Below, in pieces: positions 45,112 to 58,900 of a stretch of DNA of 64,000 bases. Source of the stretch: Neonectria sp. B-13. Taxonomy: Eukaryota; Ascomycota; Sordariomycetes; Hypocreales; Nectriaceae. Each line of letters opens with the position of its first letter. The stretch's first letter is position 1. The translations under genes and the position numbers were made by a program. Under the pieces are notes generated by a model. The model searched no databases. It had not been told where the DNA came from and saw only the letters and a list, made by a program, of their open reading frames with translations. The DNA lies in NCBI GenBank assembly GCA_002682825.1, contig NOKP01000003.1:2976001-3040000 (forward strand), read 5' to 3'.

Positions 45112-46912
45112 ATGGATGGTTCAGCAGAGCTCCCTCAAGACTCGACGCAAGATGATGATCAAGATGTCAAACTTTGGAAAGGACCTGAGGAGGATGGCAA
45201 AATCAGTGATGACGAAGTAGACGCCCTTACAATCGCTGCTCAAGCAGAAGAAGCTGTCGCAAGTGTTAAAGAAGATGATGATGCTCTTTTTATACCAGAA
45301 TACAACCAAGAGTGGACACGAGATCCTGGACCCGAAGAAAAGTATTGCTAGGTGCCAACAACTTTTGCTAGGTGCATCAGCAAGATACATACAGCATTAA
45401 CACAAGAATATACCAAGGCTAATCCGATCCCTAATCCAAACCCCATCCACTAACCTGAATACTAAATACCCTAACTACTAACCCTAGCCACTAAGTATCT
45501 GTTTTCTTTTAGATTTAACTGATTGCTGTATGTACTGTAATTCCTTTGGCTTGTACTGCTATTAATTGAAGTATCGCGGGCTGCGCATGGAGTTTTGGTC
45601 TTTGCCCATGATTGACAAGCGTGGTACCTAGCTGCTATAGAAAATTGGCCCTTAGGCTTGTTATGCTTGTTGGTGCACCTAGCAAGACTCCCAAAAAGGA
45701 GCCTCCGTTACGAGACCAATCGAACGTCGTCCTACACGATGACCAGAGCGATGGAGATTTCTCACATCCCCCGTCTCCGCTCGATTTAGATCCTGAAAGT
45801 CCTCCCGAGGATCCTACAACCAAGCACGACTATACCTCGAAAGCTTTCACGATGAGCTTAACTGAGCTGAAGTTTTCTATGTTTATTTTGAGCAATCTAC
45901 TGTCTCGGTCTGCGTGGTCTGCTCTCCGGGAGATTCTTGTCTCTGTACCACCTGAGGAACTCCAGATATTGCTAAAGTAAAATTCCACTCTCCTCCAAAG
46001 GTCTACGACCAAGTCCCTTGCTGCAAAGTCCGGAAACAGGTTACAAAATTGAATCCGGCGAAGTTGCCACTGAGAGCAAAGCACAGCGAGAATATGCTGT
46101 CGTTCTACCTCAACCACTTCATTCAAAACAACCTCAGCTCTGAGTCGCTCTTCTTCAATGTTCATCGTGGTAAAGCATGGCTCACGAACTGCGCAGGTGA
46201 ATTCTGTCAGACACGTTTCTGGGGGATGTCAGTTCGTACGACTTCTAGGCAGCATTTTCACTACCCTGGTGGCCTGCCGATCTTCCCGTCTGACTTTGCC
46301 TAGGTTTGATGCGGAATGGAGTCTTGCGAGTGCTCGTCCTTAGCGAATATTCACTTGGCGAGGATTATGTGGTGTGGGTTAGATCACACTCAGGAAGCGA
46401 AGGACACAGTTATAAGGGACCGGTCTCCTCCTTGCGGAACCTGCATACACCCGCACCAGCTTGCCTGAGGAGTTTCTTGCAAAAGTTAGCCGACGAGCAT
46501 GCCAACCAGACGCCCACCAAGAGGAGCTGTTCCTGTCTCGTGGCAAAGAATACAAGCTCTTCGTGCCGCACGCTATTCAGCGTGTCGATGTTTACATTCA
46601 TTACGCCTATACTCTATTGAAGCCCGAAACTCATCCGCTTTCCGCTAGATGCGCATCTCAGTACTATATTTGCAATGTTGCTAATAGTGAAACTTCAGCT
46701 CTACGGCCGGTGATAGTATCTAACCCCATAGAGCTGAACTAGAGCTTGAGCAGTATGGATGGACGCGATCATTTTACCACCAACTTCACGTCGCCCATGA
46801 TCAGCCTGCCCTTCAAATGTTCGTTGGCAAGTTTAGCGCGTATAGCAACATGTACCGGTCGGTTATTGGGATATATATGCTACCTGCCTTTTACCGAGAC
46901 TCAATAAACACT
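45112..46912 (+). pseudogene. Decayed transposase-like gene (N-terminal part)
   Basis: Successive open pieces in shifting frames read as one protein: 45112-45351 (acidic start, MDGSAELPQD), 45655-45977 (SLTELKFSMFILSNLLSRSA), about 45965-46303 (KLNPAKLPLRAKHSEN to HYPGGLPIFPSDF), about 46461-46740 (EEFLAKVSRRACQ to RPVIVSNPIEL) and 46742-46912 (MFVGKFSAYSNMYRSVIGIY). At least four frameshifts or stops separate them. The phrases resemble the N-terminal half of a large, repeated ascomycete protein family that I associate with CACTA/EnSpm-like or other DDE transposons. That link is from memory and not proven. Similarity stops abruptly near 46912 and no catalytic half or terminal inverted repeat was found, so this is a truncated, inactive copy. 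Confidence 0.55.
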
Positions 46913-49518
46913 CCTCGCAGCTCTGTCATACCAAAACCCACACCACTCCACCAACCTTTGCCCGCAAAATGCAACCACGGCACCACTTCGTGTTCCCCGC
47001 TTCTGAGATGCGAAATATCCTCGTTTCTTACCATATGGTATCCGTACTCTTTCTATATCTCGCATCCAGCGTGGATCTGCATCGCTGAGGGTGTAGCACA
47101 GGGCACAAGGCATATTTGGGAGGGCTCATCAAATGGATAACGTCAGCTCCCCAAAACCTTGAGTTCGCTCATCGCCCGCGACCCACACACGGACTTGCCA
47201 CACACGGCAAACGACGACATGGCCGGGATGTACATGTTCCGCGGGGCGGAGGCGCCCTGAGGCTAGAAACGTCTGGAAACGATGAAGAGCCGTTGGCCCC
47301 CACGGTGACGCTGACGGGGACGGACGACCTGCGGCTGAACGGAGATGCGCTGTGAAGTGGCCAACTGGGGGAAGGCTAATTGCGCGTCTCGCGGCGGTTA
47401 GGCGGCTAGATAGGAGGCGTGGTATTCAATGATGATTTGAGAGATGTGTGATGGTGTTGATTGTCCGACAGGTGTTGCGGTTGGCGAACGTGACATTGTG
47501 GTTGGGCTGAGTTGCGTCTGACTGAAATGCTGGGAGTTTCTTCTACTATGCTTCGGCACCTAACCAATACTAATGTCGAAGGACATATAGGGGCGTACAA
47601 CACTAGTACATCTTTTTAAACGTGCTATTCTGATTTATATAGCTATAGAACTACCAGTAAGTAACGCGCCATGGGAGAGGAGATGTCTTGTTGGCCACCC
47701 TGGACCAACTGAGCGGGTTTACCCAAGTTTACCATTATGCCAGCCACGAACATTCAATCAACATCAAGGCTCTACAGTCGTGAGATTTTACGTCCATATT
47801 GCGCGTATCGTTATTGACGTTCCGATTGGTAGCCGAAACTTGTCCATGCAGGTGAAATGCAAATCAAAAGAACCGGCTGACAAGTTCCTCGCGGCAACGA
47901 CAGTTGTTCACAAAACCTCTGCTGCTCCTGTGTGATGGTTCTAGGGTGGCATTTTCATGTCATCAATGTCCAGACCGACAGGTGCAAAGTAATCAACAGC
48001 CTCAGCTGGGACGTCATGCAGTCAGTTTCTTGGCATAATCAAACTTTCCGATTGCTACGCCCATGATTTTCGTAAGCTGAAGGGAGGCGGCATGCTGTGT
48101 GCCTGGCAGCCATGTCAGCGGGATCTATAGAGCCTAGCTCCGCGAGTTGCGAGAACCCAAACACTGGGGCGAGAGCACGGAGATATTGCCAGAGACAGAC
48201 ACCGACCGAGGGAGTCAAATGCAAAGATATGCGTGTACCGTGACTGCCTGGGAGGACAACCCGTGATGCGTTGGCTGCTAGTACGCAACTGCAAGTCTCA
48301 GCTGCAGCGACTGCTCGTGCGCAAGCGGGAAGGTGGAGGGTACTATTCTGGACGAAATCTTCGTCTGATGTGTCGATCGCTTCCCGGCGGAGGCGAGCTA
48401 CAGATGCAAAGAAGATAGCATCAGGCCGCATGGGCCTGGGCCTCTCCGACCGAAGGGGAAAGGAGCAGACCTATTTCTGGGGAGTGATCCTTTCTCCTGG
48501 GGCAGCCAAGCATACCTACCTGCAGCGCGCACACATGAACACCATGTCGCGTCTTTCGACCTCAAATGCAGTACGGAGCGCCGGATGAAACCTCCCCAAA
48601 CAGATGGGGTGCGTTGTGCCAGTGGGTGGGAATCGAAGACTGGAGGCACCGGGAAGCCGTGCGAACGGACTGGGGGTGAGACTGAGAGAGTTAGCTAGCC
48701 ACCTTGTCTTGCTTTGGGTCTTGTCATATGGCCGCATGTGCAGAGTCACGGGCTCCAAGAACGGTCGCAGGCGGCCAGTTTGGAAGGTCTCACGGCGCAG
48801 CGAGTTGTGTGTGGTGGTTTAGGTTTCCATGTTAGTGGAGGTTGCCTGTCTGCGCGACGGGGATTTGGTAGGTTGGCTGGCGCCAAAAATAAACCTGAAG
48901 GTAGGTAGGTACGTACAGTTTAAGCGCTGATGTCGCTGGTAACGCTCCTTAGCGTGATGCGCCACCCGTCCCATCCGCGGCGATATGGATCCTTGCAGCA
49001 GAGGGGCAGTCAATTCCACGCTCGCCCAGCCAACAACGGTTGCTGGTGCTCCTCTTTTCCGGCTGTCGCATTCCCCACGCTTGCCGTTGTTTGTATGCAC
49101 GACAGCGGGGGTATAGAAGTTTGGGCGGCCGACGTATCGTCGCTCCCGGTAGCTAAGACGCGCGCCGGTGGGAGGGAGAGGGAGGGGGTGTGATGGCTGC
49201 ACATGGATGCATTCTCGGGCTAGCAACGGCGGGATGGTCAACACCTGGACTATAGTACGAATACATATGGTCTGCCGTGCATGACGATTGCTTGCTTGTA
49301 TTGTGCATTCGTAGCCCGGCATCGAGGCACGGGTCCAATACGTAGCTGGAAGGGGATCATCTGTTCCAGCCGCACGAGGCCACTAAACACTCGAGGCCTA
49401 CTTTCAATGCCTGACTGTACAGACTGCAGCCCACAGCTCACAGCATGTCATTGTTTGCATGGGCGTGCCCGTGTGTCCCATGAGTTCACGCACACAACCC
49501 ATTCATGTCTAACTCATC

Positions 49519-49548
49519 CATCCATCCATTCATCCATCCATCCATCAA
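49519..49548. repeat. CATC tetranucleotide microsatellite
   Basis: A run of CATC units interrupted by one ATTC lies in the gene-free region. It has no coding context. Confidence 0.8.
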
Positions 49549-51004
49549 AAACGCGAATCTCCGCTTCGGGCCAGAATAGCGGGGCCCGCAAGCCATGGGA
49601 CGGTCCGGTGCGTCGGCTACCCACTCAGGACAAACGCGGCCCCTCGAGCCTTGCTCCCGGGCCCATGGTCCAAGGAACGGCGGCCCCCAACCCGCAGAGA
49701 CCGGGTTGGGCGATGGGAATGGGAAAAGCCCTATGGACATGGGGAGTTTCCAGTGCGTCGGAGCCAGACGAGCAGCACTAAGACTTTAAAATGGACTTCC
49801 GTGACTTAGATATCAGGGAAAGACCCTCCTCGTTGGGCTCTCTGGCTGTTGGTTTCCGTGAGACGGCTGGCGGATCGATGACAGGTTGACCGAGCCCCCC
49901 TCCCTGCGAAATCAGATGGCCAGGTGCTCAAGCCAAGCAGACTCCCGAATAAAAATAGGACGGCAGGGTCAGACACAGCCAATGGGAGGCTTGGAGGCAC
50001 CTCAGGAGACTCAGCCCCAATCTCCCCCACTGTCTTACTATCGAGGCACACTGTCTTAGCCTCCAAGCCCTAGCGGCTAGGGAGCCAGGGAGATTTGCGC
50101 GCGGTGGCCCCCCTTCCCGCGAGCCCTTGACGACAGCCTCCAGGGGCCGTGATTGGCGTTCCTTTCCCGGCGGCTCTGGTTGCTGATGGCGAGGACGGAT
50201 TGGATGCTCTCTACACCACAAAAGCTGGGACAGCACTCGAAGGAGGGATAGAGGGAGAGAGGGAAGTCTTTTTGTGCATTGTCGGTCAGGATGGCCCGTT
50301 CTATTGGTAGACAGATGGATGCCCTGGGGACTCGGGGGAGAGAGAGGGCAGAGGCTCGGTGCATTGTCCAGGAAGCTGGCCCTACAGGGCACAGTCGAGT
50401 GGGGAGTGCGAGCCCGAGGAAGCAGGATGGATGTCTAAAGATGGATACGACAGGGGGAATCCTTGGAGGATCGCGGCAAACCGAGCACCAACACCGGTCC
50501 AACACTCACAGCCCAGGCGCCCCGATTGTGCTCCAAGCTGTGCCTCTGGAATGTGCGGGTTGTGCTGTGCTGTGAGGATGATGGATGAGTTCAGTCCGTC
50601 TTAGAGGCACAGCGGACTGCTCCGTGTAACACTCAACTTGAGGAGCTAGTCCCTCGGCCGGATGCCCTCGTTCCCTTCCTCCCGCCTTGTCTTCGGCTCC
50701 GCCACCCGTTGCACGCCTCTTTGTTTGGAACCCCCCTTGGCAGTAACTGATGCATCCCATCCTGCCATCACATCCCATCGCCGCCAAGATCTGCTCTTGG
50801 ACAGCCACCAACAGGCGCGCTGACGCCATACCCGCCGCCCCGTTACTCTGGTTTGTTCTATGTAGCCTCTGGCTCGCATCGTGGTCCTTTGATTCTCCAC
50901 CCGCCCACCCGCCCACACCTCCATAGTTGGTTGGGTTTGTGGTGTGTGCCTCTTCCGTCGTCTCCGCACCACCACCACCACCACCACCGCCGCCAACATC
51001 CGCC

Positions 51005-51104
51005 NNNNNNNNNNNNNNNNNNNNNNNNNNNNNNNNNNNNNNNNNNNNNNNNNNNNNNNNNNNNNNNNNNNNNNNNNNNNNNNNNNNNNNNNNNNNNNNN
51101 NNNN
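51005..51104. other. Assembly gap of 100 N
   Basis: Exactly 100 unknown bases, the usual placeholder for a gap of unknown size. The left side ends in a CCA/CCG triplet run, which may explain the assembly break. Distances across this point are unreliable. Confidence 0.98.
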
Positions 51105-51854
51105 GGACTCTCTGGTTGAGCAACCGCGTTCTAATTGGGGATTCCCTCTAGCTCCCGTTGCCCGTTGTCGACCGCCCTCTCTGTCCCTCCAGGGTCATCA
51201 ATTGACCTTTTCTCCAATTTCGCCGACAAACCACCCTGCCCCCTAGCCCACACCACACACCACCCAGCTCCTCCAAGGCGTCTTTCTCGTCCGGATCAGC
51301 CTTGTCGCGCTCACCTGCATCGCGATTCTCGGATCGTCAACGGAAGGGAAGCGATGGGCAAAGGCGGCTGTTCGACCGCAGCAGCCCATTTGCCGCCCAG
51401 GCGCCCCCAGGGATAGAAACCAGGTACCGTTTCCCTAAGGGAGGGGGGCTTGGATGGGCTGCGGCGTGTGTGGACTGTGGTTCCCGCCACTATTTCCTGC
51501 CAGGGTGGTGCGGGTGTCCGAGCATCCGACAGGGGCAGGGCAGCAAGCAAGCAGCGGATGGATCATTCACTGGTAGGGAGGAACATCCAATGCTACCTGT
51601 GACCTGGAGGTGGTCAACGGCCGCGCTGAGTACCTTGCATCTGGCACACTCACACAGGAATCAGCAGGCTGGCCCGTACCCTGGCCCCCCAGTACCTGCG
51701 CCACAGGCTCAGCTGGCAGGGTTGTCTGAGTGTCGAACCCTGGGTTGGGATGATGGGGGATCATGGATGGGATGGGATGGATCATGGCCTGCAGAGGACC
51801 CAGTGTCCAGACATGGGGATAGACATGGGGACGGGACGGGGTGGATGGCATCCA

Positions 51855-51877
51855 TGGCATGGCATGGCATGGCATGG
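51855..51877. repeat. GGCAT pentanucleotide repeat
   Basis: About four tandem GGCAT units lie in the leader or promoter region of the transcription factor gene, followed by related imperfect copies. Confidence 0.75.
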
Positions 51878-52583
51878 AGGACTCGACATGGAAGCGGCAT
51901 CTGTTTTCTCTTGGCAGCTTCTCACTCCAAGCGACGCTCTCACGCACGCTCTCACACGCACTCTCTCACGCACACACCACACACGCCGTCTCTTCTCTCT
52001 CTCTCTCTCTAACACTCTCGCCCTCTTCCTCTCTCTGTCTTCCTCTCCCTCCCCTTCTCACCTCCACGTAGCAATGCCTCACTCTGTTCCTATCTTTGTT
52101 TCCCGAGTATCTCCCTAGCCTTGTTTGCAGATGGCCCCGTCCCTCCTCCCCCGTCCCAGTCCCCGTCCCCGTCCCAATCCCAATCCTTCCCCGTCCCGCT
52201 AGCATCTCGCCCACCCACGTTTCGTCCGAGGAGGCTGAGATCGCCCAAGCTTCCCACTGCCAGGTCCGGGCCACTCCAGATCCGTGCTGATTCAACCCCA
52301 TCACCCATCTTCCCGCCTCTCACTCACTCCCTTCTGAGCCTTTTCCCGGGGTTCCCTTTCTTTCTACACAGACTCCCCCCACTTGTTCTTCTATTCCCTT
52401 TCCATCCGCTCATCGCCTACCTTCCATCTACATGATCTAAACTTGTCCCCCATCTGCCGAGGCCATCGTTCAGCCTCCTAGGGGGCTGTGTATTACTAAG
52501 TTTGGTTGTCTTGTTCCTCTTCTCATCCCTCCCAGTTGCCTCTTCTCTTTAACTACTAGCCTGTCCGTTCCCAAAGACCGGCC

Positions 52584-55500
52584 ATGGCAAGCCTCAAGAA
52601 TATCATGAACACTGAGGACGACTCGACATCTGGTCCAATACCCCACGAGCCGGGTCCGAGCCAATCATCACTGCGCCCCGACTCATCGGCCTCCGCTTCG
52701 ACATATCCCGCCACCACCAGGGACCACCAGCACCTATCTGCCGCTTCACATAATAGCATGCTTGACCCGACTAAACTGCCTTCGAGATTCTTCATGACCG
52801 ATAACTCTTCGTCATCCTCTTCAGTCACCACCATCCCTGGCCGCCGCCCCAGCAACACAAGCGTTGATTCCATGGAGTCACCATATGGTCCTGCCCATTC
52901 AGCTTCATCATCAAACTCCCCCATGAGGCCCTTCATGACAAACATGGCTGCCGAGCCACGAGTCAAGCTGACTCCCATCACCGGGAAAATCAGCAAAGCG
53001 AAGAAGGGTGTGCCTGTACACAACTGCGACCAATGCGTCAAGGTGCGAACTCTTCTTTCCTTGCCCTTAGACACCACTCCTCCTGACAATGACAACCATA
53101 GACCTTCACTCGAGCAGAGCACTTACGGTTTGTCTCTATCTGCCCTAAAAAAAACAGCTCGAAGCCCCTAACCATCTCGATTTAGGCGTCATCAACTGAG
53201 CCATGCGCCGCCCGACCTCTGTTGCCGAGTACCAAACTGTGGCCGGACCTTTTACCGCAAGGACTTGCTCGAGCGTCACATGCAGAGACAGTATGTTGGA
53301 TTCGATATGGAGCAAGGATTTTGAGACGGGAACAACCCCATGGCTGATACAAAGCAGCGATCAGGATGACAGTCCCTCCAAGGAAACGAAGCAATCGCCG
53401 AGACGCCGCAGCTCTAAGAGCTCCAACCACTCGTATGACAACCTCCCTCGAGAGTCGGGAAGACTCCAGATGCCAGAGGCTTTTGCTGGTCACCGATCCA
53501 ACGCCGGCAACGAACTCGCCGGCACATCTGGCATGGCGTCTAACATGGCATCTGGCATGGCCCCTGGCCCCTGGCAATCAATGGCCACCGCTCCTGGCGC
53601 GGGCCAGAATCACACGTCGCCACCAACGATCATGGATACCAGCGAAGACTATATGGATTCGAAGGATTATGTCCTTGACCAAACAATGCCCAACCTGAAC
53701 ACGACGACGGCAAGCATGGTCTCGACATTTGCGCAACAGCAGCCGAGAGACATGCCCGAACTCTCCATGCTTTACATCCCCCCACCTGGACCTACCTGGC
53801 AAGACAACTCGACGATGCCATCTTCCGCCTCCGAAAGTACCTATTCGACACCTTCAGACAACACGCGCCGTCACCGATTCCCCGTCCGCACTTCGAGTGG
53901 TGACTGGAACCCCCACCTCGCACCTTACCCGGCCGCCGCGAACGGGACTGGGAGCCCTGGTCTGGACAATGGCAGTTTTCAAATCCCCTTCACATACTCT
54001 GCCTCCCCTCCCATGTACCAGCAGATGTACGACAACAGCATGGGTGTTCCTTTGCCAGGGTATCCCGAAGAAAACGCCTTCTTCAGCTCTGATCAGATAC
54101 CAGTCACCACTGTTCGTAGCCTGTCCCCCCAAATGGCCGTGGCTCAATCATCTGAGACTTTAGTCACCATTCCGTCTGCCCCAACACCAGACCACCTCCT
54201 CCACGCTGCCATGTGTGGCCGCCCACATGCAGAGGGGCTTGGCATTCTAGCTCCCAGAGACATGATGCCGGTGCCGTTGACCCGCGCCGCCCGCGACACA
54301 ATCCCCGCCTACCTCAACGTCTACTGGGACAAGGTACATCCCTTATACCCAGTCGTCCACAAACCATCCTTTGAGAATGTGTCCGAAGCCGCGGCAGAGT
54401 ATGTGGATGTGCTGCAATGCGCCATGGCTGCTGTGGCCACTCAATTTCTTTCCAACAAGGACGACCGTATGAGGGGGGCAGAGCTGCACAATTATGCTTG
54501 GCACAAGTCCAAGGTGGTGAGTTTCTCCGACTCGACTTACACGCGCCCCACTGATCCGGTATCCCTAGTTCACTCAATCCGATGAGTGGCCCTTGCCTGT
54601 CAAGCAAACAGTGCTTCTGTGCGAGTACTATGCTCGGTTCCGAGGGAGGAGAAAGGAGTCCTACAAGCCATCGCCCCGATTTGGCTCACTCTACCACAGG
54701 GTTAGTGGGTGTTGATCTCTCTTTTGTCATCTCGACTTCCGTTTCCTTTTGTCTCTCTTCCTGTTTCCGAATCTTCTTCTCCTCTCTTCTTTCTTCACCT
54801 TTATTCTTTCTCCGCCTTTCTTTCTTCATTTCTTTCTCTTTCTCTTCTTCTCTTCTCGTAAATATTTGAGTGCGCCACCTGATATTCTCCTGCTCAACTC
54901 CCTCACAGGTTTTCAAGAACCAGAATGCCTTTGCACCAATTCCGACTGAGCACGACGCCATGGAGGAATGGGTAGTGTGGGTCGACATGGAGACACGGCG
55001 GCGGCTTTTGGCCGCCTGCTTCCTCCTGGATGTCCATAGCGCGTGCTATCACCAACAGCGGCGTGCATCAATCCACGGGTTGAACTACTCGTTCCCCGAC
55101 AGGCTTCCTATACCGTTACCGTCGAGCACGGCGCAACTCTGGGAGGCAGCTAATCCTCAAGATTGGAGCATGCTTCGGACGAGGAGGAACCCGACGACGC
55201 TTCGGGATATAAACTTGGGTGCCTTGACATCCGTGGATATTGCAACGGCACCGTCCTTTGATGCGGCTATTTTGCTCGCCGCTTATGCCCTTTACCTTCC
55301 TGACCGCCATATCACCCAGCTTGATCTTGTTGAGGATGCATCAAGCATTCGAATCGATGACAACCCTATGGCCAAGCTCTTTCCCAACTCAGCAATTGCC
55401 AACACCTACTTGGCTCTTCACCACACACCTCTACACTATCTCTTGTCAGTATCTGGGGATAGCTGGGTGTTCAACAAGAAGGTCATCGAGGCCAGCAACT

Positions 55501-55979
55501 TTAGTGAACACAAAAAACGACTCAACCAATGGCGGAAGTCCGGCAGCGCGGCGAAAGCGACTTACTTCGCTACTCGAGCCCTCAAGGCCTTCCTTGGCTT
55601 GGGCACTGCGCCGGAAGTGCCAGATGACGGGGCTACCCAAAACCAGCGGAGGCAGGGTGCATTCTGGAAGGACATCTCAGACTACTGGGGTGTGTACGTT
55701 TGCGCCCTGATCTGCTGGGCATTCGGCCACACGGGGCAGAAGAGACAGGCAGCCGAAGCACCGTCCCAAGAAGCCGCCGTACAATGGATCATGGCTGTTG
55801 CAGACATGGATCCCGCCCAAATAAGAAATATGGCTGACAGGCGCGCGGCACATGAGGTGGTAAGCCTTGCTCGAGCCGAGTTGGCGGTTGACTGCCTTGG
55901 AGGGCGCAACATTTTGTTTGCCGATGCAGTAGAGGTGCTCAAGAAGCTTGAGCAAGGAGACAATTGGAATTGGGTTTAG
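52584..55979 (+). CDS. C2H2 zinc-finger / fungal_trans transcription factor
   Basis: A nuclear sequence-specific regulator. Exons 52584-53042, 53102-53127, 53186-53290, 53358-54516, 54569-54700 and 54909-55979 give 2952 nt and 983 residues. The N-terminal 145 residues are Ser/Thr/Pro-rich. Two adjacent C2H2 fingers span 148-168 (C148, C151, H164, H168) and 175-197 (C175, C180, H193, H197). Both are assembled from three exons, and the final His codon is split by intron 3. A long disordered linker with Met/Gly/Ala repeats follows, then a fungal_trans-type helical domain from about residue 515 (YLNVYWDKVHPLYPVVHKPSF) to near the end. Intron 3 ends in a tandem AAGCAG acceptor, so a form with one extra Ser is possible. 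Intron 5 is 208 nt and T/C-rich. No target pathway can be inferred from neighbours. Confidence 0.9.
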
Positions 55980-58900
55980 AACTCGACTTGGTATAGACGA
56001 GGGGCTATTTTTTCTATTCTTTTGACGACATAGACACGAAAGTCGGATGGGCAGCATAAAGCTGTAATTTGGGATTGTTTTATGGCATAGTATTTTGGAT
56101 GGCATGACATTGATGAAGGCGTATTTGGAGTAAGAACTGGCAACAAAAGAGGAGGACGAAACGGGTATACACACGAGGATGGGATTTTTGAGCAGGGTGT
56201 ATTTTTTGCCATTTGAAATTTTGATACCTTTGTTTGAGAGACATAACATAGAGACACTTATGAAGTATAACATCAAGCGTGTCGTTGAAGACGCTGACGA
56301 TGACAATTTGAGACATGTTCCAGATTAAAGGAGTGGGTGGCGGCAGTGTCTGTTGGATGTCTCAGGAAGTGTCAGGAAGTCTGACATGTTTGTGTGTGTG
56401 TGTGCGTGAACAACCGATGGTGCAGTGGGCTGGTTCTTGACGGACGGATCGACGCCACAGTTTGGTTTGTGTGTTGTAGATTAATTAGTAGAGAGGCTTT
56501 TTACTAACATGGACGGATGGGTTAGGTGGTATGCGGCACTTGTCTAGGGCTATAAAAGAATGAGGGGGCCACTGTCATTCCGGTGACGTCGGGATGACCT
56601 GGAGTGGCTTACACTGGACAAGGGACGAGGGACAGCATTGGCTGTAGGAATCCTCGGTGCTGCATCGCGAATATGAATGGGGCATGGGGTTGAGATTGTG
56701 CGGGTGTAAGGGAGGTGTAAGGGAGGTGTAGTTAGGTGCTGTACTGTACGGTACTGTACTCTAGTTGGTCATGCATGCGTTGGTGATGTTTCACAGGAAG
56801 GCGGCTCCTCATTGGAAGGATTTCTGATGGTTGGGATGGCCAACAAATGATGGCTGTGTGTTTCAGTAGAGGGATATACGGGCTTTTTACGTGAGAGTTG
56901 TTGGGCGTTGGTTTTACCAAGTTCATCCTAGGTAAACTGCACCTTGGCTTTGGTGGGGAGGAGAGGAAGAAAAGGAAGAGCGGTGACCAGGGGGAGACAA
57001 GTCGCAACGACAGCCTGGGTTAGGCTTGGTTTCCCAGCGTTGCCGAGAACTGATTCCGCCAGCCCTGGGCCGAAGTTCCTCTGCTCTGGCCGGAGAAGCG
57101 GCACGGAGGGGAGGGAGATCTACGAGCGAACGGAGCCAAGGACGGTCCGCCCACGCTTCGTGAATTGAATGGAATGGCAAGCGGCGATCCTGCGAATAGG
57201 TACGGGTAGATAGATGATGGAAGGGGTGATGGAGGGATCCGGGGATAGAGTTCTGGAGGAAGGGATCAACCGTGTCTGCCTCAGCTGAAAGCTCGATTGC
57301 GTAAGTACAGGTAAGCTACCTACCTATTCATAGCTAAGTAGGGGGGGAGGAGGGTCTTTGTTTTCCTTTTGTTCCACGTTCTGTTTATTCGTCTGGGGCT
57401 TTTGTGGACTGGAAAGCCTGGCCTGGCTGGTTTCCCATGTGAAAGGGGGGTTGGAGGATGCGGGCCCACTGTCAGCGCTGACGCCAGTGGGCTCGCAGCG
57501 CACTGGACTTGCTCGGGCGACCTAGCCGCACAAACCCCAGACGGTAAGCTAGCAAGCTATAGATTTAGGTACCACGGATGGAAATGTTGCATTTTTGCAG
57601 GAATAGAGCGTCAGGTAATACACGGAATCTCATGGACATTGCAAGGTACCATTGGCATGGGGCAAGGCGAATCAATACGAGTAGCTATCTAGCTAACACT
57701 GCTGCCCTTCCCTCCAGTCGGCACATTGGTGAGGTGACCTACACGTGTCCTGGCTTGGTCCCGGACAAAAAAAGAGGGACATGAGCTGTGGTGCCGAGAC
57801 CGAGACGAGTTACGAGACGTTGGCGAGATCAACCAGACCAGGCCGAGAGAGGATAAGCAGGACAAGCAGGACAGGCGGGTTGAACTCGTTGGAGTCGTCG
57901 TTGCAACTTGCCGTCTTCCCCGTCCCGTCCTCTTGGTACGAAGCACCGACCGACCCTAACCCTCGTCGGTTTCTTCCTGCGCCTTCTTCATCCGCTTCCT
58001 CATCCTCGTTCCGCTTCCTCTCCTATCCAGTCCTTCTCCTTTCCACCCCTGATCACCCTTCTTCTTCTTCTTCTTATTTCTCTCCCTGCTTCTCAACTCA
58101 CTCGGATTCCCAATCCTCCTCCTTGGCTGTCCAAGACCTACTATCGACCAACGTTGCCGACTTGTGCATTTTAACCACCATCAATTGTCCCCGGCGCTAC
58201 CTACGTACCGTACCGCACCTACACTACACGCAACCTCCACCACCCCCCACCGACACTCGACCGATCGACCACCTCCCGAATACGTATTCAGTCCCACACC
58301 AACCACAGGCTCTCACGGCACAGGTATCGGGGCTCGGATCTTGGCCCGTGGCTTGGCCTTTTACGACTCCCCTACTCTTACGCATGATCCAATAAGGAAG
58401 ACAACCAGAACTTCCGGAGGGTTTTACATGTGCCTGGGGCCGTTCGGTTTCGGATCGAACCACCGCGTAACTAGAGAGAGCTGAAAGGCGGAGCTGAGCC
58501 TGAAGCTGAAAGACGGACAAAAAGAAGACCGACTCCTTCCTTTTTCCCCTGGACGGACACGGATACGCACACACACTCGAAACGACGCCAAACAACGACG
58601 ACCAAGATTGACATATCACGCCGAATAATACTCACCATCAGCAGCACCCACCCATCCATCCATCCCTCATCCTCTCGTCGCAGCCGCGTGTCAGCCAGGC
58701 CCTCTTGACTGAAGCGGCCGCTACGTCACCCGCCCGCATTTGGATCCCCGCGCCGCGCCGGTCCAATCCCAGGTCACCACCATCTCGACAAGGACGTGGA
58801 CCTCTGCCAAGTTACAGGGCAGTCGTTCCGTCACTTCCACTGGGCTTAGCTGTTCCAGAGCGCCTGGAGAGCCTGACCGGCGTCCATCCTTCAGGCTTGG

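Larger units (their letters stand above)
46913..52583. other. Long gene-free region with assembly gap
   Basis: Over 5.6 kb contains no gene I can support; open frames of up to about 240 codons here are low complexity or overlap microsatellites. It includes the N gap at 51005-51104 and several simple repeats. From about 51110 to 52580 the sequence is C/T-rich, including a TC run near 51990-52010, and is probably the long leader and promoter of the downstream transcription factor gene. Confidence 0.55.

Noticed and set aside
45420..45495. A CCCTAA/CTAACC-rich stretch resembling telomere repeat
   Set aside because: The units are irregular and few, and lie between pieces of the transposase relic. 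They are better explained by local composition than by an interstitial telomere.
49480..52320. Possible CRISPR-like or satellite array in the repeat-rich stretch
   Set aside because: The repeats are simple microsatellites (CATC, GGCAT, TC, CCGTCC) without regular unique spacers, and the organism is eukaryotic.
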